Source: CAXBNB01 sp040222275 (GTDB lineage Bacteria > Bacteroidota > Bacteroidia > Cytophagales > Cyclobacteriaceae). Taken from it: DNA of 64,000 nucleotides. The position numbers were made by a program, and so were the translations under genes. This document shows, piece by piece, positions 54,851 to 63,830 of the stretch (the first letter of the stretch is position 1; every line of letters starts with the position of its first letter). The notes beneath the pieces are model-generated. The model was not told the origin of the DNA. It saw only the letters and a list, made by a program, of their open reading frames with translations, and searched no databases. The DNA lies in contig JAVKDJ010000013.1 of NCBI GenBank assembly GCA_040222275.1, forward strand, positions 186,001 to 250,000, written 5' to 3'.

Positions 54851-55964
54851 CATTATCAGGCCGGATAAAGTATTGTTATCCGGATTAAAAATACTGGGGG
54901 ATTTTTCCATGAACCTGTACTCGGGACAAAAAAGTATGTCCAAGGGTACAGGCCAGATTACTTTTATTGGAAAAAAGAAGGTAGAAAAGGTCGAAAGCCA
55001 GTTGTACACTTACAATAAGGAAGACATTCAGTCAACCCAAAATATTGAAGATTTTGCATTCTTTTCAGAACTGGAGACACAGAAGGTGTACTGGCTCAAT
55101 TTTCACGGCCTTCATGAGGTTGGTTTAATTGAAGATATAGGAAAGGTACTTAACCTCAACCGCATCACCACACGCCAGATACTGGATACCACGCTGAGGC
55201 CCAAGGTAGATGAGTATGACCATTACGTCTTTTTCAGCGTGAAGTCGGTATTGCAAGATGAACTGGAAGAGCTTAAAATTGAGCAACTTTCGTTTGTTTT
55301 GGGCAAAAACTATGTGGTTTCCTTTCAGGAAGAAAGGGGTGACCATTTTGACCACATTCGAAACAAGATGGTGGAAAACCTTGGCCTGATAAGGAGAAAG
55401 GGAGCTGATTTTCTGGCGTTCCAATTGCTAGACGCCATTTTGGACAACTACTTTGAAACCATTGAAGCCATAAACGAAGATGTGCGCAAACTGGAGAAAA
55501 TAGTCCTCAAAGACCCCACACAGAAGTCCCTAATCCAACTGGAGCACATGAAACAATTGGCCGAAATGGTCAAAAAGTCCCTGAACCCTTTCAAAGACTC
55601 CCTAAAAGTGATCACCAACCGCGAAACTGTATTTATCCACAAGGAAAACGTTAAATATTTCCAGGATTTGGGTAGTAGTTGTACCAGTGCCATTGAAGAA
55701 ATTGACTCCACTATAAAATCCCTGGAAGGGCTTACCAATATCTATTTTTCGTCTTTGAGCCAAAAGATGAATGAAACCATGAAAGTGCTCACCACGGTTG
55801 CCACGGTGTTTATACCGCTCACTTTCATTGCTGGTATCTATGGCATGAACTTCGAAAACATGCCGGAATTGCGCTATCAAAATGGTTACTTCATGGCCCT
55901 TGGAGCTATGGGGGTCGTGTTTGTGGGCATGCTGGTTTATTTCAAAAGGAAGAAATGGTTATAA
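54837..55964 (+). CDS. corA: CorA-family magnesium/cobalt channel
   Basis: A 375-residue inner-membrane ion channel subunit. A large cytoplasmic N-terminal domain with the long stalk helix (residues about 220-310) leads to two transmembrane segments at the C terminus. The selectivity motif YGMNF lies at the end of the first (IPLTFIAGIYGMNFENMPEL). The protein ends in the basic KRKKWL typical of CorA. It overlaps the CorC-type gene by 14 bases; a CorC-CorA pairing is known from other bacteria. Confidence 0.93.
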   Translation: MKQFDIIRPDKVLLSGLKILGDFSMNLYSGQKSMSKGTGQITFIGKKKVEKVESQLYTYNKEDIQSTQNIEDFAFFSELETQKVYWLNFHGLHEVGLIEDIGKVLNLNRITTRQILDTTLRPKVDEYDHYVFFSVKSVLQDELEELKIEQLSFVLGKNYVVSFQEERGDHFDHIRNKMVENLGLIRRKGADFLAFQLLDAILDNYFETIEAINEDVRKLEKIVLKDPTQKSLIQLEHMKQLAEMVKKSLNPFKDSLKVITNRETVFIHKENVKYFQDLGSSCTSAIEEIDSTIKSLEGLTNIYFSSLSQKMNETMKVLTTVATVFIPLTFIAGIYGMNFENMPELRYQNGYFMALGAMGVVFVGMLVYFKRKKWL

Positions 55965-55998
55965 TATCAACATTAGTAAATGTAAGTGTTACACTAAT

Positions 55999-56628
55999 AT
56001 GATAGAGACATTCTTAGCCGCCTTTAGTGCCTTGTTTTCGGTAGTGAACCCGCTAGGGGCCATGCCAGTGTTCTTAATGCTTACCACAGGAAACTCCAGG
56101 CCTGAAAGGAGAGGTCAAGCCATTAGGATAGCCATTTTTATGATCCTCATCCTCACTGTCTTCTTTTTTGCAGGCAACCTCATCCTCAATTTCTTTGGCA
56201 TACAGATCGACCATGTGCGCATAGCAGGTGGGTTGTTGATTTGCAGTTCGGCCATGACACTGCTGGGAAAGGAAGCCTATAAAGGCAAGCCGCTCGCCAA
56301 AGAGGTGCAGGAAGAAGGCATACAAAAGGAAGACATTACCTTTACCCCGATGGCCATGCCCTTGCTGTCTGGTCCGGGGGCTATAGCACTTATGATCAGT
56401 ATGTATGGCAGTGCCAGTTCCAGGGGATTTATTGGTGTAGTCGGCATTTTGCTGGCCATACTCCTTGTGGCGATAACCACCTTTTTAATCCTCATATTTT
56501 CAGGTCAACTGAACAGGTTTTTGGGCAAAGGGGGCATGGCGGCCCTTTCCCGAATGATGGGGTTCATCACATTGTCCATTGGCATCAGTATGATTCTCAA
56601 TGGCCTGGTCTCAGTATTCAAAATATGA
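55999..56628 (+). CDS. MarC/SNARE-like (UPF0056) membrane protein
   Basis: A 209-residue inner-membrane protein with six hydrophobic segments and the MarC family landmarks SVVNPLGAMPVFL near residue 14 and PMAMPLLSGPGAIALMI in the middle. The physiological role of MarC proteins is unsettled despite the name. The start is ATG 55999, 34 bases after corA, within the same direction of transcription. A short inverted repeat (ATTAGT/ACTAAT) lies just before it. It is convergent with the outer-membrane protein gene. Confidence 0.88.
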   Translation: MIETFLAAFSALFSVVNPLGAMPVFLMLTTGNSRPERRGQAIRIAIFMILILTVFFFAGNLILNFFGIQIDHVRIAGGLLICSSAMTLLGKEAYKGKPLAKEVQEEGIQKEDITFTPMAMPLLSGPGAIALMISMYGSASSRGFIGVVGILLAILLVAITTFLILIFSGQLNRFLGKGGMAALSRMMGFITLSIGISMILNGLVSVFKI

Positions 56629-56635
56629 AAAGAGG

Positions 56636-58576
56636 CTAACGTGACCCGTTTAAGGAAATAATACCTGGTTTGATATTTGAAAGATGTTCTAGCTGTAGCC
56701 TGCCGGTAAGGGCCAAAGAAAAATAGAGACTTTCATTATCAGCATGTGCCGATTCGTTCAACCTGCCGATATGGGCTGTCAGGGATTGGATCACCAGGCT
56801 TTCATTGATCAATTTACAACCAATGCCATAGTTGGTAATCCTGCTGTGCCCGATTCCAGGTATGCGGTTTTCAGAAATGGTGCCATAGTGAAAAAATGAG
56901 TTCATCGAAAACCAGAAACCGTAGAAATACCATGGAAAATAAACCCGGACATCCACTTTCCCAAGGGTCATTTTATTGCCTCTTGATAACAGCTCCAAGC
57001 CTGAAGGGGCGATTAAATCGTCAAGGACCAGCTGCGAAGGGAGTGAAGTCCTGTAGCCAGCCACATGGTGAAAGTCGCCAAAGACCCTTAACCCATATCG
57101 GTGGAGTTGCAGATAAGGTGTGAAATATTGCAGGTGGGACTGAACTACAGTATTGTCCGGTCGGCCTTGCCTAATGAATGAGCCTACCTGATTCGTGAGT
57201 GCCAAATAACCCAGGTTTTCAACATATAATGCATTGATACTACGCGAACCTATATAACTGGCCGGATCAAATTCCCCAACCTCGTGCCCATAAGAAAGTT
57301 CGTATAGATGGCCCACAGGTACATCTTCTGTCACCCCTATGGTGAACAAATTCTTCGTTTTCAGGAAATTTCTTCTGGTGGAGGAAAGTGAAAACAAAGA
57401 CATATTGGTGTTGTGGTAGAAATAATTGCTATCTGCCATTACCAGGGGACGCTCCGCATATGACCTATGCAGGTACTGCGCTGATAGGAAGACATTCTTT
57501 CTGCCCCTTTTTCCATATTGCAGGGCCCTGGCAACCCATATGTCTGCTACATGTTTTTTCGTTCGGAAGTTGTACATCGAGTCAAGATATTGCTCAGATT
57601 GGTGTTCTTCTAAATTGGCATAATTTAGCTCTCCCCCATATTTAATGCCCGGGTTTACAAAGTCTTTGGCAATGGTTGCCCCATAGCCTTTTCTTTCCCA
57701 ATTGTCGGCAAGGAAATATTCAAGGTTGGTAAACGAATTTTTGAACCGGCTACTGATGTAGCGTATTTCATACCCTTGTCGCGTGGGTTCATCTTTATTG
57801 TACAGGTAGGAGAATTCGGCCTGGTTGCCAGAGCCCAATATGTTTTTGTTGAATACGCTGGCATCCAAATTTCCCAGCGATGAGCTCGATAGGCCGGCAC
57901 CCATCGGGAATTTGTCCTTGATCACAATGGTGAGATCGATATGCTCCGGGTTGTCAACCGATTCTGTGACCACTATCCTGGCATCTTCCACAAAATCCAG
58001 GTTGCGCAATATCCTTTCATTGTCAGCAAGCTGATAAGGGTTGGCATTGTCCCCCACACCAAAAAGAAGGTTGCGGTAAATTACAGATCGGCGTGTATTG
58101 ACATGATATCGGTTGATCATATTCGACACATAGGTGGTGGTTTGCATGGTGGTGTCCATCACATTTCCTTCGTACAAATCGGTGCGCATTATTTTTATAG
58201 AAGAAATAAGCTTTCCTTCGTATCCCTTGAAATAGGATTCACTTTTTATCAGGTCATCTACAACCACCGGGCCTTTATGGTCCATGCGTATCAATAGGCT
58301 GAACAACTCGCGTGAAAGCCTGCTCTGTTGTGTTTTTGCTTTTAGAGAGTCGTAAAACCTGGCCGACCTCACAAATGGATTATATCTTACATGGTACTTT
58401 GTGCCTTTTGGAAAAACGAACACAGTGTCGTCCTTGGGATAATAGACATAATCTTTCAATATTATATAGTGGTTTCTCGATACCACGACCGTATCGCTCT
58501 GACCATAAGACGGGAAATAACCCAAAATACCTGTTAACAGGCATATCAAAACTATTTCAAAAGAGAAAGCCTTCAT
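56636..58576 (-). CDS. BamA/TamA-like outer-membrane beta-barrel protein
   Basis: A 646-residue exported protein with a signal peptide, a periplasmic part of about 200 residues and a C-terminal beta-barrel of alternating hydrophobic strands. The periplasmic part contains a POTRA-like unit (NPYQLADNERILRNLDFVEDARIVV, then DLTIVIKDKFPMG), typical of outer-membrane protein assembly factors. It is shorter than BamA and seems to have one or two POTRA units, so it is a family relative rather than BamA itself. It stands next to the minus-strand RimK group but 14 bases after AspA-like gene's stop side, and could be transcribed with it. Confidence 0.75.
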   Translation of the reverse strand: MKAFSFEIVLICLLTGILGYFPSYGQSDTVVVSRNHYIILKDYVYYPKDDTVFVFPKGTKYHVRYNPFVRSARFYDSLKAKTQQSRLSRELFSLLIRMDHKGPVVVDDLIKSESYFKGYEGKLISSIKIMRTDLYEGNVMDTTMQTTTYVSNMINRYHVNTRRSVIYRNLLFGVGDNANPYQLADNERILRNLDFVEDARIVVTESVDNPEHIDLTIVIKDKFPMGAGLSSSSLGNLDASVFNKNILGSGNQAEFSYLYNKDEPTRQGYEIRYISSRFKNSFTNLEYFLADNWERKGYGATIAKDFVNPGIKYGGELNYANLEEHQSEQYLDSMYNFRTKKHVADIWVARALQYGKRGRKNVFLSAQYLHRSYAERPLVMADSNYFYHNTNMSLFSLSSTRRNFLKTKNLFTIGVTEDVPVGHLYELSYGHEVGEFDPASYIGSRSINALYVENLGYLALTNQVGSFIRQGRPDNTVVQSHLQYFTPYLQLHRYGLRVFGDFHHVAGYRTSLPSQLVLDDLIAPSGLELLSRGNKMTLGKVDVRVYFPWYFYGFWFSMNSFFHYGTISENRIPGIGHSRITNYGIGCKLINESLVIQSLTAHIGRLNESAHADNESLYFSLALTGRLQLEHLSNIKPGIISLNGSR

Positions 58577-58590
58577 TTGACAGAAGGCAA

Positions 58591-59529
58591 TTATTTTGGA
58601 ACCCCTATGTGCATAATGGCGTCACCTCTATGGATAACGGGGTTGTTGTTGATGGCCAGGACATGGCCGGTGAGGTGTGCTTTTACCGGGACTTCAAACT
58701 CCCCAAAAGGCCCTGTAATGAGCCCTACCTTGTCGCCTTTCTTCACCCCATCGCCAGGCCTGAAAAAGGAGTGGTAGAGGCCTGCAGCCTTGGCCCTAAG
58801 CCACGACGACCTTTCGATGAAAATGGGAGTGACACTTGGCTTTGGGGCATCTTCCCTCATGCCCAGGTGTTTCATTACCCGCAACAGCCCGTTTACCCCC
58901 TGGTCCACCGCATTTTTCCTAAGCCTTAGGGATTCGCCCCCTTCGTAAATAAGAATGGTTTTCCCCATTTTGGCTGCTTCCTTTCTGAGGGATTTTTCCC
59001 TAAACCCGGCATGGATCATAAATTTTGGGGCAAAAGCAGAAGCCAACTCCATATTCATTGGACTGTCGAGCAGTGCACGTATTTGTGGGTAATTATTGAT
59101 ACGGGCACCTCCTGTATGAAAGTCCAGGCCATAATCTATGTGCGGCAAAATTTCCTGGCAAAGGTGGTAGGCCAGCTGACTGGCCAGTGAACCATGCCTG
59201 GTGCCAGGGAAAGAGCGGTTGATGTCTTTTCCCCCATCATTTACCTGCCTGGAAAAATGGATAAACCCGTAGATGTTGAGCAAAGGAATACAAATCACAG
59301 AACCGATCAGTGGTTTGTTGTATCCGTTGGATATGATACGCCTCACTATCTCTACGCCATTGATTTCGTCACCATGCATGCCACCCATTACGAGTAAGAC
59401 CGGTCCTTCTTTTTTGGACCGGCTTACAACTATGGGAATTTCTATAGGGGTGCGGGTGGGGAGTTTCGCCACCTGCGCATTAATGAGCTTTTCTTCACCC
59501 GGCTTGATAGTTATTCCTGCTATTTTCAT
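58591..59529 (-). CDS. Succinylglutamate desuccinylase/aspartoacylase-family zinc hydrolase
   Basis: A 312-residue cytoplasmic M14-like metallohydrolase of the AstE/AspA family. Zinc ligands are seen in GGMHGDEING (His and Glu) and DFHTGG (His), with the catalytic Glu probably in IYEGGES. A C-terminal barrel-sandwich-like domain (about 225-310, FFRPGDGVKKGDKVGLITGPFGE) is also present. Such enzymes cleave N-acyl or amide bonds of acidic amino acids. Located 12 bases after rimK on the same strand, it may trim or recycle glutamate tails made by RimK; that link is inferred from gene order. Confidence 0.88.
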   Translation of the reverse strand: MKIAGITIKPGEEKLINAQVAKLPTRTPIEIPIVVSRSKKEGPVLLVMGGMHGDEINGVEIVRRIISNGYNKPLIGSVICIPLLNIYGFIHFSRQVNDGGKDINRSFPGTRHGSLASQLAYHLCQEILPHIDYGLDFHTGGARINNYPQIRALLDSPMNMELASAFAPKFMIHAGFREKSLRKEAAKMGKTILIYEGGESLRLRKNAVDQGVNGLLRVMKHLGMREDAPKPSVTPIFIERSSWLRAKAAGLYHSFFRPGDGVKKGDKVGLITGPFGEFEVPVKAHLTGHVLAINNNPVIHRGDAIMHIGVPK

Positions 59530-59541
59530 CGGAGGTTAGGG

Positions 59542-60441
59542 TTATGCATCTACCTTACGTCTTTTCTTCGACATTTTCTTTTCAATAAATTCCACGATCT
59601 TTCCTGCGATATCCACATCGGTGGCACTTTCTATGCCCTCCAGGCCGGGAGAGGAATTCACTTCCAGGATGAGTGGCCCACGTTTCGATTGGAGCATATC
59701 TACCCCTGCAACGGACAGTCCCATAGCTTCTGCTGCTTTGAGCGCTGCTGTTTTTTCCGCCCTTTTTAACTTGATGGCCTTGGCGCTTCCACCCCTGTGG
59801 AGATTGGACCGGAATTCCCCCTCTTTGCCCTGGCGTTTCATGGCGCCAATTACTTCACCGTCAACAACAAATGCCCGAATATCTGCGCCCCCGGCCTCTT
59901 CTATATATTCTTGCAGGATCACACGAGCTTTTAGTCCTTCAAATGCTTCCACCACAGATTTGGCTGCTTTATTGGACTCTGCCAATACCACTCCCAGGCC
60001 TTGTGTGCCCTCCAGAAGTTTGATCACAACAGGGGCGTCACCTACGTGGTGAAGCGTTTTGTTTTCTTCTTTGGAAAAATTGGTAAAGGCAGTCCTGGGC
60101 ATTCCCAGACCAGATCGGGAGAGTATTTGCAAACTCCTGAGTTTGTCCCTGGATCGGGTGATGGCCAGAGAGCTCACTGCCGAGAATACTTTCATCATTT
60201 CAAACTGCCTTACCACGGCCGTTCCGTAAAAGGTGACTGAAGCACCAATTCTTGGGATGACAGCATCTATATCAGTGAGTTTTTCACCTTTATGATAAAT
60301 GGATGGTCCCGAATCATCTACGATGATGTCACATTTTAAGTGGTCAATAATCAGCCCTTCATGGCCTTTTTGTTGTATCGCTTCCATTAACCTGGAAGTA
60401 GAGTACAGGTTAGCATTTCGAGACAGTACGGCAATCCTCAT
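59542..60441 (-). CDS. rimK: RimK-type glutamate ligase (ATP-grasp)
   Basis: A 299-residue ATP-grasp enzyme that adds glutamate residues to the C terminus of ribosomal protein S6 or makes poly-glutamate. It begins with the RimK signature MRIAVLSRNANLYST and has VIKLLEGTQGLGVVLAES, the ATP-grasp lysine loop, GGADIRAFVVDGEVIGAM and the metal-binding end LILEVNSSPGLEGIE. Length is normal. Its start lies 32 bases inside the end of the protease-like gene upstream, so translation is coupled. Confidence 0.93.
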   Translation of the reverse strand: MRIAVLSRNANLYSTSRLMEAIQQKGHEGLIIDHLKCDIIVDDSGPSIYHKGEKLTDIDAVIPRIGASVTFYGTAVVRQFEMMKVFSAVSSLAITRSRDKLRSLQILSRSGLGMPRTAFTNFSKEENKTLHHVGDAPVVIKLLEGTQGLGVVLAESNKAAKSVVEAFEGLKARVILQEYIEEAGGADIRAFVVDGEVIGAMKRQGKEGEFRSNLHRGGSAKAIKLKRAEKTAALKAAEAMGLSVAGVDMLQSKRGPLILEVNSSPGLEGIESATDVDIAGKIVEFIEKKMSKKRRKVDA

Positions 60442-60877
60442 GGTTTTTTTTATTTTTAGATTTATATGATAAATTTTGTTGATCTACATCTACAATGAAC
60501 CGACCGGCCAGGAGTTTTCTGCCCAGAAGCACGGGGTATTTCATATCAGTCCTGTCTGTCAGTGAAAATGTAGTTTGAATCCTTCGTCCAAACAAGACCA
60601 CAGTGGTCTTGATAATATAGCGCTCCTCTACATGGCCCGAAGAGCTTTTGATTTTCTTTTTAAAAAAGTCTGAGGTATAAAAAGTGTTTACCCCATGACT
60701 ACTTACCAGTGGTATCTTAAATGTGATACTATGGACCCCGTTGTATTCATGGTGCTCGATTTTGGAGCAATGAATAGCAGAACGGTTCGCCCCGGTATCT
60801 ATTTTGGCCCTTACGTTTTCAAGGCCAAATTCGGGAATGTCTATCTTATCATTTCTACCAACTATTTCTTTGTCCAT
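60410..60877 (-). CDS. RimB-like aspartic-protease-fold protein (RimK-associated)
   Basis: A 155-residue protein of the family called ATP-dependent zinc protease or RimB, which has a retropepsin-like fold. The key motif is AKIDTGANRSAIHC near residue 25, and the LLGRKLLAGRFIVDV segment near the end is also typical. In Pseudomonas a RimB-like protease is described as acting together with RimK on ribosomal protein S6. The gene overlaps rimK by 32 bases. The last residues (KNKKNHEDCRTVSKC), encoded in the overlap, are probably dispensable. Confidence 0.85.
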   Translation of the reverse strand: MDKEIVGRNDKIDIPEFGLENVRAKIDTGANRSAIHCSKIEHHEYNGVHSITFKIPLVSSHGVNTFYTSDFFKKKIKSSSGHVEERYIIKTTVVLFGRRIQTTFSLTDRTDMKYPVLLGRKLLAGRFIVDVDQQNLSYKSKNKKNHEDCRTVSKC

Positions 60878-61415
60878 ACTTGCGGTTATGGTGTTAAATT
60901 GTTTGCCATTTCATTGGGCCAAATCACGGCCAGGTAGGCGTTTTAAGCCAGGTCGAAAATAATCGCGCAAATGTGATTATTTTTTAGATAATGAATCCAT
61001 TAAAGGTAATGAATTAATGTGATATATTTTTTTCGATGGTCTTTGTGCAAATTTTTTAAAGCCCCAACCTTAAAATAAGCCACCAATCGTTATTCTGAAT
61101 GACAACAGTTGCGGATAGTTCGAAAACCTCTCAACAAGTTTGGATCATGGGATTGTACTGTGAATCCTCAATGTTAACATTATGCTATTTGTGATCATGC
61201 TTTTTTTTTAGAATTTCCTTCAGTCAACCATGACGGTTAAAATGCATAAAATCAGTTGTTTATCCTATGCATTCATCCTGCTTCATTTTTGCCTAAGGTT
61301 CGATTTTGTTTCGTTGAATTTTAGTACGAAACTTGAAATTTGGAAAGAAAGGCCAAAATCTAAAATGGATTGCCAGGACACGCGATCCAAATTCAAACTA
61401 AATGTTGTTGAGTTT
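60878..61415. other. Divergent intergenic region
   Basis: About 540 bases between the minus-strand RimB gene and the glycosidase gene start used here. An in-frame extension from 61230 is open but looks non-coding. I see no repeat or RNA; promoters for both sides are expected. Confidence 0.45.
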
Positions 61416-62531
61416 ATGATAAAAAATGCCCTTATTTCATTTACCGTCTTTTGTGCCATTTGTTGTACACAAAAAGAACAAAAAACCGCGCCGGACTTCC
61501 AAATAGAATTTGGGAAAGTGTCACCGATATCAGTTTTCGAAGGAGACACCATGAGCATTTGGGGAGGATCACTGGTCAAAAGTGAAGATGGGAAATACCA
61601 CATGTTTTATTCAATGTGGCCAAAGAAAATCGGATGGGAATGGGTGAACTATTCTGTAATCGCCCATGCGGTTTCGGACTCTCCTTTTGGCCCTTTCGAT
61701 CATAAGGATGTGGCCCTGCCGGACAGGGGAAAGGAGTACTGGGACGGCTCTTGTACCCACAATCCTACCATACATAAATTTGATGGCAAGTACTACCTTT
61801 ATTACATGGGCAATACGGGTGACGAGAAAATCGTAAGTGTTCCCGGAAAGGCAAAGATCAACTGGGTGCATAGAAATAACCAGCGAATAGGGGTAGCGGT
61901 GGCAGATAGCCCCAATGGGCCCTGGAAGAGGTATGACGAACCCGTTTTAGATGTGACAATTGGAGACCCAGCCGCTCATGATGCATTGATGACTTCCAAC
62001 CCTTCGGTATGCCGGATGGCAGATGGTAAAATCCTGATGGTGTACAAAGCAGTGGGCTTGAAACATAAACTGCCACAGGGAGGTCCCGTGGTGCACATGG
62101 TGGCCATAGCCGATTCCCCGACAGGCCCATTCAAAAAGTATCCCGACCCGGTGTTCACATTTGAAGGGGAAAGGTTTCCGGCCGAGGATCCTTACATTTG
62201 GTATCAGGAAGGAAAGTACCGTGCTATTGTAAAACGGATCAAACACGAAGGTAAAAAGCGTGTATTTTCGTTGGTCCACTACGATTCTGAGGATGGTATC
62301 AACTGGAATCCTGGAAAATTCCATGATATTTCAGAAAGAAAAGTCCAATGGAAAGGTGGACAAATACAGCAGTTTGACCATTTGGAACGGCCCCAGGTAT
62401 TTGTAGAAAACGGGGAGCCAGTAGCTTTGCTTTGTGCAGCCGATTCTATTGATGCCAATAACGTTCGTCAGTCATTCAACATTCAGATTCCCCTGAAGAT
62501 AACAAGGCACAGCAACCAAACATTGAACTAA
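61416..62531 (+). CDS. GH43-like five-bladed propeller glycosidase lipoprotein
   Basis: A 371-residue exported protein: lipoprotein signal with cysteines at CAICC, then a five-bladed beta-propeller as in GH43/GH32/GH117 clans. Blade motifs include WGGSLVKSEDGKYHMFYS, THNPTIHKFDGKYYLYYMG, VAVADSPNGPWKRYDEP and AEDPYIWYQEGKYRAIVKR, which carry the usual acidic catalytic candidates. The start is placed at ATG 61416 because it gives a clean signal peptide; the frame is open further upstream to 61230 without one. Substrate is unknown. It precedes a second propeller enzyme by 10 bases. Confidence 0.8.
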   Translation: MIKNALISFTVFCAICCTQKEQKTAPDFQIEFGKVSPISVFEGDTMSIWGGSLVKSEDGKYHMFYSMWPKKIGWEWVNYSVIAHAVSDSPFGPFDHKDVALPDRGKEYWDGSCTHNPTIHKFDGKYYLYYMGNTGDEKIVSVPGKAKINWVHRNNQRIGVAVADSPNGPWKRYDEPVLDVTIGDPAAHDALMTSNPSVCRMADGKILMVYKAVGLKHKLPQGGPVVHMVAIADSPTGPFKKYPDPVFTFEGERFPAEDPYIWYQEGKYRAIVKRIKHEGKKRVFSLVHYDSEDGINWNPGKFHDISERKVQWKGGQIQQFDHLERPQVFVENGEPVALLCAADSIDANNVRQSFNIQIPLKITRHSNQTLN

Positions 62532-62541
62532 ATAGCTATCC

Positions 62542-63810
62542 ATGAAACAACTCTACTTACTATTTTTTCTTTCGAGTATGATGGCTTGTGAAAGTCAAAA
62601 AAAACAAATGACGACACAAGACCAGGGGGAATTTCCCTATACGGTGACAGCAGACACAAAGAACCGGAAACTGAGCGCTGCGATGGACAGGAGCTTCAAC
62701 CATTACAGTGCCATCCATCCACGCAACAATGAACTCTACTCTCAATTCAAATATACAGAGCTACAGGGGTTAGACTATAATGGCCATGATGGCACTATTT
62801 CCCGACGTGATCCCTCCAAGGTTATTTTTGAGAATGGCAAATACTATGTTTGGTACACCAAAAGGGACACGCCCGTGATCCCTGTAGGTGCAAAAAACGC
62901 CGATCAAAGCAATGACACCATCCCATCCACAGATTGGGATCTGTCAGAGATATGGTATGCTACCAGTAAGGATGGATTTACCTGGGAAGAACAGGGAGTG
63001 GCAGTGCCTCGTCCGCCCAAACCAGAAGTAGGCTGGCGGGCTGTCACCACCACCGACATTTTAAAGTGGAAGGGAAAATACTATTTGTACTACCAGGGTT
63101 TTATGGAGGCAAGTGGCAAGCGGGGCGACTATTGCCCGGTCACGGCATCTTATGCCGACTCCCCCGATGGTCCCTGGATCCCTGCTGGCAAGATCGTGAT
63201 CGAAAATGGACCGGAAGGCTCCTGGGACCAGTACGCCATTCACGATCCTTACCCCTTGGTGCATGATGGAAAAATTTACATTTACTATAAATCAGCTTTT
63301 AACAGGCCAAACCCGGTATGGGTAGGAGGCGGTTTGGTCATTGGGGATGATCCCCTTGGGCCATTCGAAAAACACCCCATGAACCCACTGACCAGTTCGG
63401 GTCATGAGGTGAGCCTTTTCCCTTTCAAAGAAGGGGTAGCGGCCATTACGGTAAAAGACGGAACGGAGCATTTTACAATTCAATATGCCAAGGATTGGGT
63501 CAATTTTGAGATTGCATCAGTGTGTGAGTTGGTGCCCATTGCGCCTGGTCCTTTCGTGCCGGATGCGTTTAATGATACCAGGGATGGTAGGGGGATTACC
63601 TGGGGGCTATCACATTTTGTGAACGCCGGACAGTATGGGGTAAACCAACATTCCATTCTGGCCCGTTTCGATTGTGACCTGAGCCAGGATGTGGATGACC
63701 CTGTTATGAAGGAAACCGGGGTTCGGTACGATTTGGAGGTTTATTTCAGACAGGGGTTGAATGATGAGCAACGGGAAAGGATTGCCGCTGGGAATGACAG
63801 GCTGAGATAG
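62542..63810 (+). CDS. GH117-like glycosidase lipoprotein
   Basis: A 422-residue exported lipoprotein (signal MKQLYLLFFLSSMMAC) with a five-bladed propeller. The segment DGTISRRDPSKVIFENGKYYVWYTKRDTP, together with TTDILKWKGKYYLYYQGF and HDPYPLVHDGKIYIYYK, matches what I know of GH117, the alpha-1,3-anhydro-L-galactosidases acting on agar or porphyran fragments. Other GH117 specificities exist. The C-terminal part (LNDEQRERIAAGNDRLR) is helical. Presence here supports a marine red-algal-polysaccharide lifestyle, though that is inference. Confidence 0.8.
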   Translation: MKQLYLLFFLSSMMACESQKKQMTTQDQGEFPYTVTADTKNRKLSAAMDRSFNHYSAIHPRNNELYSQFKYTELQGLDYNGHDGTISRRDPSKVIFENGKYYVWYTKRDTPVIPVGAKNADQSNDTIPSTDWDLSEIWYATSKDGFTWEEQGVAVPRPPKPEVGWRAVTTTDILKWKGKYYLYYQGFMEASGKRGDYCPVTASYADSPDGPWIPAGKIVIENGPEGSWDQYAIHDPYPLVHDGKIYIYYKSAFNRPNPVWVGGGLVIGDDPLGPFEKHPMNPLTSSGHEVSLFPFKEGVAAITVKDGTEHFTIQYAKDWVNFEIASVCELVPIAPGPFVPDAFNDTRDGRGITWGLSHFVNAGQYGVNQHSILARFDCDLSQDVDDPVMKETGVRYDLEVYFRQGLNDEQRERIAAGNDRLR

Positions 63811-63830
63811 GAAAATAAAAAGAGATTTTA

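Noticed and set aside
55882..55998. N-terminal extension of the MarC gene overlapping corA
   Set aside because: The extension reads through the corA end in another frame; ATG 55999 gives the normal MarC N terminus.
61230..61415. N-terminal extension of the GH43-like gene
   Set aside because: The 62 extra codons show no conserved or signal-like sequence, while ATG 61416 starts a clean lipoprotein signal.
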